Translations under genes and position numbers: made by a program | Shown: piece by piece, positions 1 through 6,592 of the stretch | Layout: every line of letters begins with the position of its first letter | Numbering within the stretch: position 1 is the stretch's first letter | Assembly: GCA_023426855.1 (NCBI GenBank) | Contig: JAEZBU010000244.1 | Span: forward strand, 1 to 6,592 | Direction of reading: 5' to 3' | Source of the DNA: Pseudomonadota bacterium | Lineage (GTDB): Bacteria > Pseudomonadota > Alphaproteobacteria > Rhizobiales > Hyphomicrobiaceae | Length of the DNA stretch: 6,592 nt | The notes under the pieces: model-generated | Told to the model about the DNA's origin: nothing | Seen by the model: the letters and a program-made list of their open reading frames with translations, nothing else | The model's database searches: none

Positions 1-907
1 AGTTGCCGAAATCGAGATGGAACAGGAACGGGGAGGGGTTGGTGCGGCGCAGCGCGCGATACAGCGTGAACGGCGGCAGGTTGAACGGTGTGGAAAACCG
101 CTGTGACAGCACCACCTGGAAAATATCACCGGCTGCGATGTACTCCTTCGCCTTGCCGACCATGGTCATGAACTCGGCTGGCGTGGTGTTGGAAACCGGT
201 TCGGCAAGCGTGATCTGGTCGGGCGTCTGCTGCGCCGATGCCGGCAGGGGCGCAGCGAGCGTCTCGGCAATGCTGTCGAGGCGTGCCACGGCGGCGTCAT
301 AAGCCGCGCGGGCGTCGGTTCCGGCGACTGGGCGCGCAGGAGTGACGAGGGTCATCTCGTCTTTGACGGCGTCAAAGATCACCATCAGCGTCGGACGGAT
401 AAGCACTGCGTCGGGAACGCCGAGAACGTCGGGGTTCACATCCGGCAGGTGCTCGATCAGGCGTACTGTGTCGTAGCCCATATAGCCGAACACGCCGGCT
501 GCCATCGGCGGCAGGCCCTCGGGAACATCGATCGCTGAACGCGCCAGCAGCGCACGCAGCGCCGACAGGGTCGGCTGATCCTCGCGCACGAAGGCGTCAG
601 GGTCAGCACCGGGATTGACGTTGATCTCGGCCGTCTGGCCGGATGCGCGCCAGACCAGATCCGGCGCCATGCCGATCATCGAATAACGGCCGCGCACGGC
701 GCCGCCTTCAACCGATTCGAGCAGGAAACTCATGGCAGAGCGGCCAGCGCCGGTCAGCTTGAGATACGCCGAGACCGGCGTTTCCAGATCGGCGATCAGT
801 TTCGCGGAAACGAGCTGGGCGCGCCCAGCCTCGTAGGCCTCCGCGAACGTGTCGAATGCTGGTGACACATCGAGGTTGGCCATCCCGGTTGCGGTCACCG
901 AGGTCAT
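1..907 (-). CDS. trpE: Anthranilate synthase component I (TrpE), N-terminal 302 residues, cut by window edge
   Basis: The large subunit of anthranilate synthase converts chorismate to anthranilate, the first committed step of cytoplasmic tryptophan synthesis, using ammonia supplied by the TrpG glutaminase. The frame stays open from the ATG at 907 to the left edge, so about 200 C-terminal residues of a usual ~500 are missing, including most of the chorismate-binding core. Visible landmarks are the LLES element at residues 62-65 (feedback tryptophan-binding region in this family), GVFGYMGYD near 138-146, EYIAAGDIFQVVLSQRFS at 255-272 and LYRALRRTNPSPF at 282-294. The ATG follows the ppiD stop after one base and has no clear Shine-Dalgarno sequence, so translation may be coupled to ppiD. 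A second ATG at codon 9 is an alternative start, close to where many alphaproteobacterial TrpE proteins begin. The cut end leaves it open whether trpG is separate or fused. Identity is secure; the exact start is less so. Confidence 0.96.
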   Translation of the reverse strand, partial: MTSVTATGMANLDVSPAFDTFAEAYEAGRAQLVSAKLIADLETPVSAYLKLTGAGRSAMSFLLESVEGGAVRGRYSMIGMAPDLVWRASGQTAEINVNPGADPDAFVREDQPTLSALRALLARSAIDVPEGLPPMAAGVFGYMGYDTVRLIEHLPDVNPDVLGVPDAVLIRPTLMVIFDAVKDEMTLVTPARPVAGTDARAAYDAAVARLDSIAETLAAPLPASAQQTPDQITLAEPVSNTTPAEFMTMVGKAKEYIAAGDIFQVVLSQRFSTPFNLPPFTLYRALRRTNPSPFLFHLDFGN

Positions 908-908
908 C

Positions 909-2807
909 CTATTGCTGCTGCGGCTGTGCGCCGATCGCGCGCAGGAAGGCGGTTTCGTTGATGTTGACGCCAAACTTGTCCTGCACCGACATCAGATAGC
1001 TGGAAATAACATCGCCCTGGACCTGCCGGGAAATATCGTTGCGCAGCTTGCTGAGTTCTTCTGCCGTGGCAGTCGCAGCCGGTGTGATCTCCGTCACCCG
1101 GAAGATGATGCGCGAGGCATTGTCGCGCGTCTCGGCCGATCCGGCGCCGCCCTTCTGGGTGATGAATGCCTGCGCGATGGCCGGATCAGGCATGCCGGGT
1201 GTACCGCCGAACCGCTTGAAGTTGGTCGACGTTTCGACGGTGCCCCCAACCTCGGCGGCAAGCGTTGCCATCGGTTCGCCTTGGCTGGCCCGCTCGACCA
1301 GCTTGGTCGCCAGCGCACTGAGCATGCGGCGGGTCTCTTCTTGCGTCCACAGAGAGCGAACGTCCGCCTCAGCCTCTTCGAAAGTGCGTTGCTTGGTTTC
1401 CGTGACACTGACGACGTCAACCCAGGCGTAGCCATTGTCAGACAGTTCGATCGCGTTGCTGTCGGCGCCGATACCTGCCTGGAACGCGGCGCTCATGATG
1501 CGCGCCAGATCGGGGCTCTCGAAAGCCGGCTTGCCTTCCGGCGTGTTGCCCGCGCGATCGGTCGCCGGCACCTCGACGAACGGAATGTTCAAGGTGTTGG
1601 CGATCTCTTTCAGCGGCCGGCCGGCGGCGCGGCTGTCGTCAACCTCATCGTGCAGGCGGTTCAATTCGCTGCCGACGCGCTCGATGGCAATGCGGTCCCG
1701 CAATTCGCCCTTCACTTCATCGAGCGTGCGCTGCTTGCCCGGTTCGATCTCCGCCACTTTCACGATAACGGTTGCGAAGCGGCCCTCGACCACGCCTGAC
1801 ACAGCACCGTTGTCCAGGCTGAACGCGGCTTCGGCAATTTGCGGATCGATCAGGCTGCTCCGCGCCAGCATGCCCAGCGAATAGTCGCTCTCGGCCACGC
1901 CTAGTTCCTTAGCCACATCTTCAAAGCTGCGGCCGCCCGCGATGGCCGCGGCGGCCTTATCGGCTTCCGCCCGATCCTTGAAGGCAAGCTGCAGAAGCCG
2001 CCGCCGCTCGGGCACCAGGAAGCGCGCCTTATCCTGCTCATACATGGCCGTGATATCGGCGTCGCTGACGGCAAGCCGCTTTGCCAATTCCGCCGAGCTC
2101 AGGTTGATGACGGCCAACTGGCGCAGCTCCGGCGTCATGAAGCGCTGCTTGTTGGCGTCATAGGTCTCCTGGAGCTGGGCCGGTGTCGGCTCAGGCAATT
2201 TGATCGCGACGGCCGGATCGACGATGAAGTGCTCAGCCGTCCGCGCCTCTTCGCGATAGGCATGCAGCGCTTCAAGGAAGGTCTTCGGAACGACGGCGCT
2301 TTCGGCAAGCGCGCCGGTGAGCTGCTCGCGGACTTCCTCGCGGCGGCGCATATCGATGAGGCCACGCTCCGAGACGCCCAACTCGCGCGCCGCGTAGTCG
2401 ATCGCCATGCGGCTGAAATTGCCATCCGGCCCGCGATAGGCCGGATCCTGGCGAATCGCTTCAGCAACCGCCGCATCGGTCAGGCCGAGGTTCAGCTCCT
2501 TGGCTTGCTGCTCGAGCGCTGCTGCGGCCACCAGACGGGACAGCACGCGCGCGTCGAAGCCCCATTGCCGGGCCTGTTCCATGGTCGGCCGGCGGCCGAT
2601 CTGCCGCGAAATCAGTTCAAGTTCCATCTGCAGAGCGCGCTGGAATTCAGCGGTTGTGATCTCCCGATCGCCAACCTTTGCGAGCGCACCTTCGCCAGGA
2701 CCGCGGAAAACGTCGGCGATGCCCCACACGGCGAAGCTGATGATCAGCAGACCCAGTAGGATTTTTGCCACCCAGCCGGTGACGCTGCGGCGCAGGACGT
2801 CTAGCAT
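909..2807 (-). CDS. ppiD: PpiD/SurA-type membrane-anchored periplasmic peptidyl-prolyl isomerase-like chaperone
   Basis: A 632-residue protein with the PpiD layout. It has a short basic cytoplasmic N-terminus, one membrane anchor at about residues 12-32 (ending in WGIADVF), a SurA-like N-terminal chaperone region (about 40-190, beginning AKVGDREITTAEFQRAL), a parvulin-like domain at about 270-355 and a long C-terminal helical region. PpiD proteins sit on the periplasmic side of the inner membrane near the Sec translocon and assist newly exported proteins. The parvulin domain keeps the scaffold (GRSFEDVAKELG, then AAFSLDNGAVSGVV) but lacks the expected histidines: the usual HIL strand reads LLQLAF and the usual FGYH reads RFATV. 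It may therefore be mainly a holdase, as suggested for E. coli PpiD. I chose the ATG at 2807 because it gives the typical MLDVLRR start next to the anchor and has GAGGA 12 bases upstream. The frame opens 15 codons earlier (ATG at 2852), but that start has no ribosome binding site. trpE follows after one base. Confidence 0.93.
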   Translation of the reverse strand: MLDVLRRSVTGWVAKILLGLLIISFAVWGIADVFRGPGEGALAKVGDREITTAEFQRALQMELELISRQIGRRPTMEQARQWGFDARVLSRLVAAAALEQQAKELNLGLTDAAVAEAIRQDPAYRGPDGNFSRMAIDYAARELGVSERGLIDMRRREEVREQLTGALAESAVVPKTFLEALHAYREEARTAEHFIVDPAVAIKLPEPTPAQLQETYDANKQRFMTPELRQLAVINLSSAELAKRLAVSDADITAMYEQDKARFLVPERRRLLQLAFKDRAEADKAAAAIAGGRSFEDVAKELGVAESDYSLGMLARSSLIDPQIAEAAFSLDNGAVSGVVEGRFATVIVKVAEIEPGKQRTLDEVKGELRDRIAIERVGSELNRLHDEVDDSRAAGRPLKEIANTLNIPFVEVPATDRAGNTPEGKPAFESPDLARIMSAAFQAGIGADSNAIELSDNGYAWVDVVSVTETKQRTFEEAEADVRSLWTQEETRRMLSALATKLVERASQGEPMATLAAEVGGTVETSTNFKRFGGTPGMPDPAIAQAFITQKGGAGSAETRDNASRIIFRVTEITPAATATAEELSKLRNDISRQVQGDVISSYLMSVQDKFGVNINETAFLRAIGAQPQQQ

Positions 2808-2819
2808 AGCTCGGATAAG

Positions 2820-2836
2820 TCCTCGAAATGACGAGG
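2820..2836 (-). promoter_or_regulatory. Small hairpin overlapping the probable ppiD ribosome binding site
   Basis: On the minus strand, CCTCG (2836-2832) and CGAGG (2825-2821) form a perfect 5-bp stem around a 6-base loop. The 3' arm contains most of GAGGA (2824-2820), the best Shine-Dalgarno match upstream of the preferred ppiD ATG at 2807. In the mRNA this could partly hide the ribosome binding site. The stem is short and the 12-base spacing to the ATG is longer than ideal, so a regulatory role is only a possibility. Confidence 0.3.
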
Positions 2837-2995
2837 CACAGGGCGCGCCCATTTAGCGGCTCTGTACCGTTCCGGATCCTGTTTGATGTGATATGAAGCC
2901 CACCCCGTCCCCGAATGCAAGGCGGGATCACACGAGCATAGCGACGCGGCGAACGCGCGCGCGGCATGCCGTGTCACGGAAAAGACCGCCGCTTT

Positions 2996-3001
2996 GAGGA
3001 G
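2996..3001 (+). promoter_or_regulatory. Shine-Dalgarno sequence of tpiA
   Basis: GAGGAG lies five bases before the ATG at 3007. It is the strongest ribosome binding site in the window and fixes the tpiA start. Confidence 0.85.
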
Positions 3002-3006
3002 CCGCA

Positions 3007-3786
3007 ATGACCGATCGCCCGACGAATAGCCCGATCAGACAGCTTGTAGCCGGCAATTGGAAGATGAACGGGCTCTCCAGCCAGCTCGCCGAGGCCAAGG
3101 CGGTGCAGGACGCACTCGGCAGCGGCAAGGTATCGGAAAATGTGGATGTCCTGATCTGCCCACCGGCAACGCTGGTGGCGCGACTCGCCGAGGCAGCCAA
3201 GAACAGCCGACTCGCGGTCGGCGGGCAGGATTGCCATTGGCAAGCGTCCGGGGCGCACACTGGCGATGTTTCGGCCGAGATGCTGCGCGATGCCGGCGCT
3301 TCTGCGGTGATTGTCGGCCATTCCGAGCGCCGCGCAGATCATGGCGAGACAGACAGCGTGGTCAAATCCAAGGCCAACGCCGCACATCGCGCCGGGCTGA
3401 CGGCAATCATCTGCGTCGGCGAGACGGCAGGTCAACGCCAGGCTGGCCTTACCCTTGCCGTCGTCGCGCGGCAGCTTGGCGGCTCGATGCCGGATGCAGT
3501 CAGCGCGGCCAACACGATCGTTGCCTACGAGCCGGTGTGGGCGATCGGCACTGGCTTGACCCCGACAGCGGCCGAGGTGGCTGATGTCCATGCCTTCATC
3601 CGGGAATGGCTTGGCAACCATTACGGCAACGAAGGCAGCAACATGCGCATTTTGTACGGCGGGTCCGTGAAACCCAGCAACGCCGATGAGCTTATGGGTG
3701 TAGCCAACGTCGACGGCGCTCTGGTCGGCGGCGCAAGCCTGAAATCCGACGACTTGTTGGGCATTATCGCTGGCTGCCGCCGCTGA
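3007..3786 (+). CDS. tpiA: Triosephosphate isomerase
   Basis: This cytoplasmic TIM-barrel enzyme interconverts dihydroxyacetone phosphate and glyceraldehyde 3-phosphate in glycolysis and gluconeogenesis. The protein is complete at 259 residues, within the usual 250-260. All expected active-site elements are visible: Asn17 and Lys19 in VAGNWKMNG, the electrophilic His105 in VGHSERR, the catalytic base Glu175 in AYEPVWAIGTG with the flexible loop 6 directly after it, and the phosphate-binding YGGSVKPSN (217-225) and LVGGASL (239-245). About ten residues precede the conserved core, a modest N-terminal extension. A strong GAGGAG sits upstream of the start. It is the first gene of the rightward set; the next gene begins 26 bases after its stop, which suggests cotranscription. 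Nothing suggests altered activity. Confidence 0.98.
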   Translation: MTDRPTNSPIRQLVAGNWKMNGLSSQLAEAKAVQDALGSGKVSENVDVLICPPATLVARLAEAAKNSRLAVGGQDCHWQASGAHTGDVSAEMLRDAGASAVIVGHSERRADHGETDSVVKSKANAAHRAGLTAIICVGETAGQRQAGLTLAVVARQLGGSMPDAVSAANTIVAYEPVWAIGTGLTPTAAEVADVHAFIREWLGNHYGNEGSNMRILYGGSVKPSNADELMGVANVDGALVGGASLKSDDLLGIIAGCRR

Positions 3787-3812
3787 GCTGAGTCGTCACG
3801 ACCGAGAGGGAC

Positions 3813-4382
3813 ATGCAAGTCATGCTGCGCCAATCCCAAATTCTGGCTGGCCTTGCCGTGGCGATCGGTGGTGCGCTGATGCTGCCGCTCAAGCCGATCG
3901 TTGCGGCACCGCTGACCAACGCGGAGTGCGCGCAACTCAAGGATGAGCAACTCAAGCTCGGCGCGCTGGGCATAAGGGCCGCCATGTTGCGCGGCCCCGA
4001 TTGGGCCAAGGCCAACGCTGATCCGGCCATGCTTAAGAATATTGCGCGGCTGATCGAGGTCGAGGAAGGCATCTCGTTCCGCTGTCCGCTACCGAAGCCG
4101 GTGGCCGATACAAAGGCCGACGATAGCGCCGCAGCCCCGGCAGCAAAGAAGTCAGCCCCGAAAGCTGCCGCCAAGAGCGATTCGGCTGATGTGCCAGCCA
4201 AGGCTGCGCCAAAAGCGCCACCGAAAGCACAATCAAAGTCATCCGAATCCAAGGCGACACAACCCAAGGCCGCAACACACAAAGCTGCGCAACCCAAGCC
4301 GAAGGTCAACGACGCTTACGTGCCACCACCGAAAGCGCCGGCCTGGAACGCGGCTCAACCCGCCAATTCAAAACAGCAGTAG
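3813..4382 (+). CDS. Uncharacterised exported protein with Lys/Ala/Pro-rich C-terminal tail
   Basis: I do not recognise a named family. The 189-residue product starts with a likely Sec signal peptide: Arg6, a hydrophobic stretch at about 9-26 and an Ala-rich end near residue 32 (IVAA before PLTN). A short globular region at about 33-93 follows, with just two cysteines, Cys39 (NAEC) and Cys91 (FRCP), which could form a disulfide in the periplasm. It contains RAAMLRGPDWAKAN and IARLIEVEEGISFRCP. The remainder, about 94-189, is low-complexity Lys/Ala/Pro/Ser with PKAA-like units and a final PPPKAPAW segment, and looks extended, basic and disordered. GAGAGGG lies two bases before the ATG at 3813 and 11 bases before the in-frame ATG at 3822, so either start is possible and the second would give a cleaner signal peptide. 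The protein sits between tpiA and secG. An envelope-associated role is inferred from the signal peptide only. Confidence 0.82.
   Translation: MQVMLRQSQILAGLAVAIGGALMLPLKPIVAAPLTNAECAQLKDEQLKLGALGIRAAMLRGPDWAKANADPAMLKNIARLIEVEEGISFRCPLPKPVADTKADDSAAAPAAKKSAPKAAAKSDSADVPAKAAPKAPPKAQSKSSESKATQPKAATHKAAQPKPKVNDAYVPPPKAPAWNAAQPANSKQQ
4118..4379 (+). repeat. Low-complexity coding tract (Lys/Ala/Pro-rich tail)
   Basis: This 3' part of the uncharacterised exported-protein gene encodes irregular Lys-Ala-Pro units, such as AAPKAPPKAQSK and QPKAATHKAAQPKPK. The DNA is visibly richer in A than the neighbouring genes because of the AAG, AAA and GCA/GCC runs. The word AACCCAAG occurs twice within about 35 bases. 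The units are degenerate, not a clean tandem array, which fits a flexible linker or tail under loose sequence constraint. Confidence 0.55.
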
Positions 4383-4486
4383 CAACCGTCCCGCGCCGGG
4401 ATGACGCAGGGCTGGCGATCCGGGGTTGCATGGTGTAGAAGCCCCGCATCCTGAATTCGCCGATGACACTGGAAGAAGACTAAGCG
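4383..4486 (+). other. Intergenic gap before secG with a short GC-rich hairpin
   Basis: This 104-bp gap lies between the exported-protein gene and secG. At 4389-4401, TCCCG-CGC-CGGGA forms a perfect 5-bp stem that extends by one G-U and one C-G pair. No T-run follows, so it is not a convincing intrinsic terminator. No clear promoter was seen. Before secG, the purine stretch GGAAGAAG at 4471-4478 is the only ribosome binding site candidate, and it is weak. Confidence 0.35.
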
Positions 4487-4867
4487 ATGGTCACCGTCAT
4501 TCTGCTGATCCACCTCATCATAGCCACGGCACTGGTTGCCGTCGTGCTGCTGCAGCGCTCCGAAGGCGGCGCGCTGGGCATCGGCGGCGGTGGCGGCGGT
4601 GCAGGTGGCTTTCTGACGGGACGCGGAACCGCCAACTTCCTGACCCGTGTCACGGCCGGCCTTGCTGCCGCGTTCTTTCTGACCAGCACGGTTCTGTCGC
4701 TGCTGGCGCAGCGCGGTACGGCTCCGGCATCGGTATTTGATGCCCCGGCTGGCCAGACCAGTGGCGCCCCAGCACAACCGGGTGGCGAGCAGCCCGCCGG
4801 CAGCCGTGGTGGCATCCTGGATCGCCTGCAGCCCGGTGGTCAGCCGAGCGTCCCGCAAACACGTTAA
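4487..4867 (+). CDS. secG: Preprotein translocase subunit SecG
   Basis: SecG is the small auxiliary subunit of the inner-membrane SecYEG channel and stimulates SecA-driven export. The 126-residue product has the family layout: a first membrane helix at about 3-22, the LLQRSEGGALG motif (21-31) leading into a Gly-rich cytoplasmic loop (GIGGGGGGAGGFLTGRG), a second helix at about 54-74 preceded by the conserved ANFLTRVT, and a hydrophilic tail from about 75 to the end. The tail is rich in Gly, Pro and Gln and ends GILDRLQPGGQPSVPQTR, a length common in alphaproteobacterial SecG. The start ATG directly precedes the first helix (MVTVILLIHL). The upstream Shine-Dalgarno is weak (GGAAGAAG). Neighbours are the exported-protein gene 104 bases upstream and pyrG 127 bases downstream; secG beside pyrG is a familiar arrangement in Hyphomicrobiales. 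Confidence 0.96.
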   Translation: MVTVILLIHLIIATALVAVVLLQRSEGGALGIGGGGGGAGGFLTGRGTANFLTRVTAGLAAAFFLTSTVLSLLAQRGTAPASVFDAPAGQTSGAPAQPGGEQPAGSRGGILDRLQPGGQPSVPQTR

Positions 4868-4869
4868 TT

Positions 4870-4883
4870 GCAGTCGCAACTGC
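4870..4883 (+). other. Small hairpin immediately after secG
   Basis: GCAGT (4870-4874) and ACTGC (4879-4883) form a perfect 5-bp stem around a CGCA loop, starting three bases after the secG stop. It lies directly before the larger inverted repeat at 4888-4924. Alone it is too weak to interpret; together the two make a tandem stem-loop 3' end. Confidence 0.35.
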
Positions 4884-4887
4884 GGCA

Positions 4888-4924
4888 CACACCCTGCAAC
4901 CGGAAGTTTTGTTTGCAGGGTGTG
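4888..4924 (+). terminator. 12-bp perfect inverted repeat after secG, probable transcription terminator
   Basis: CACACCCTGCAA (4888-4899) and TTGCAGGGTGTG (4913-4924) are exact reverse complements, separated by a 13-base loop. The right arm is followed only by ACTTTGCG, so the U-tract is poor for a classic intrinsic terminator. The position 20 bases after the secG stop and 70 bases before pyrG, and the perfect stem, make termination or 3'-end protection of the secG transcript the simplest reading. A regulatory role in the pyrG leader is possible but unsupported. Confidence 0.65.
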
Positions 4925-4927
4925 ACT

Positions 4928-4955
4928 TTGCGTGCCGTGGATGAGACCGAATAGT
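4928..4955 (+). promoter_or_regulatory. Possible pyrG promoter
   Basis: After the inverted repeat, TTGCGT (4928-4933) and AATAGT (4950-4955) are spaced 16 bases apart. They match the sigma-70-type consensus at three and four of six positions. A promoter is expected here if the preceding hairpin terminates transcription, because pyrG would then need its own. The match is weak and could be chance. Confidence 0.25.
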
Positions 4956-4994
4956 CGCTTCGAATCGCAACAACAGTGTGTATTCTGCAGGCCC

Positions 4995-6592
<1,598 letters not shown>

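Larger units (their letters stand above)
2808..3006. promoter_or_regulatory. Divergent intergenic region between ppiD and tpiA
   Basis: This 199-bp gap separates ppiD (leftward) from tpiA (rightward), so promoters for both transcription units should lie here or very near. I found no convincing pair of -35 and -10 boxes. The best weak candidates are an AT-richer patch around 2882-2897 (TTGATGTGATATGAA on the plus strand) and, on the minus strand, TTGCAT (2920-2915) followed 17 bases later by TTCATA. Two perfect 10-bp palindromes are present, GGGCGCGCCC at 2841-2850 and CGGCATGCCG at 2962-2971. Both could arise by chance in DNA this GC-rich. That the region is regulatory is inferred from gene orientation, not from a recognised operator. 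Confidence 0.5.

Noticed and set aside
849..1799. A 316-codon plus-strand ORF opposite ppiD and the trpE start
   Set aside because: It is antisense to two clearly real genes and reads as the complement of GC-rich coding DNA. It has an Arg/Ala/Leu/Asp-rich composition, no domain and no ribosome binding site. GC bias at third positions keeps such frames open.
2808..2852. Upstream ATG at 2852 as the ppiD start, giving 15 extra residues
   Set aside because: No ribosome binding site precedes it, and the extra residues (beginning MGAPCASSF) are unlike the N-termini of this family. The ATG at 2807 gives the usual MLDVLRR start.
2974..3621. A 215-codon minus-strand ORF opposite tpiA
   Set aside because: tpiA on the plus strand has every catalytic residue and a strong ribosome binding site. 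The antisense frame has no independent support.
3764..4309. A 181-codon minus-strand ORF opposite the exported protein, rich in Ala/Phe/Gly/Ser
   Set aside because: It looks membrane-like only because it reads the complement of the Lys/Ala/Pro codon tract. The plus-strand frame has a signal peptide, a nearby Shine-Dalgarno sequence and operon-like spacing.
4389..4401. GC-rich hairpin after the exported-protein gene as an intrinsic terminator
   Set aside because: The stem is only 5-7 bp and no T-run follows, so it is reported only as a hairpin in the gap.

Overview
This window is a high-GC bacterial chromosomal segment carrying housekeeping genes. It looks alphaproteobacterial, most likely Hyphomicrobiales (Rhizobiales-like). 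The reasons are the gene order trpE – ppiD ← → tpiA – small secreted protein – secG – pyrG, the sequence style of TrpE, PpiD and SecG (Gly-rich loop plus a long Gln/Pro/Gly tail), and the strong GC bias at third positions that opens long antisense ORFs. The genus cannot be fixed from the sequence alone.

Left part (1-2807, minus strand): a SurA/PpiD-type membrane-anchored periplasmic folding factor is followed after a single base by trpE, the large subunit of anthranilate synthase. trpE runs off the left edge, with 302 of roughly 500 codons present. The two genes look like one transcription unit with possible translational coupling. Centre (2808-3006): a 199-bp divergent intergenic region that should hold promoters for both directions. 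It contains a small hairpin overlapping the probable ppiD ribosome binding site and two 10-bp palindromes.

Right part (3007-6592, plus strand): tpiA (triosephosphate isomerase, complete) is followed by an uncharacterised exported protein with a Lys/Ala/Pro-rich tail. Next comes secG (a subunit of the SecYEG translocon) and then pyrG (CTP synthase, missing only about its last ten residues at the right edge). A perfect 12-bp inverted repeat lies between secG and pyrG and is the best terminator candidate in the window.

Functionally the segment combines central metabolism (glycolysis, tryptophan and CTP synthesis) with protein export and envelope folding (SecG, the PpiD-like protein, the unknown exported protein). 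I see no mobile element, CRISPR array, tRNA, rRNA or defence system, and no convincing evidence of a new biological system. The points most worth a second look are the uncharacterised secreted protein, the apparently degenerate catalytic site of the PpiD-like protein, and the hairpins around ppiD and after secG.
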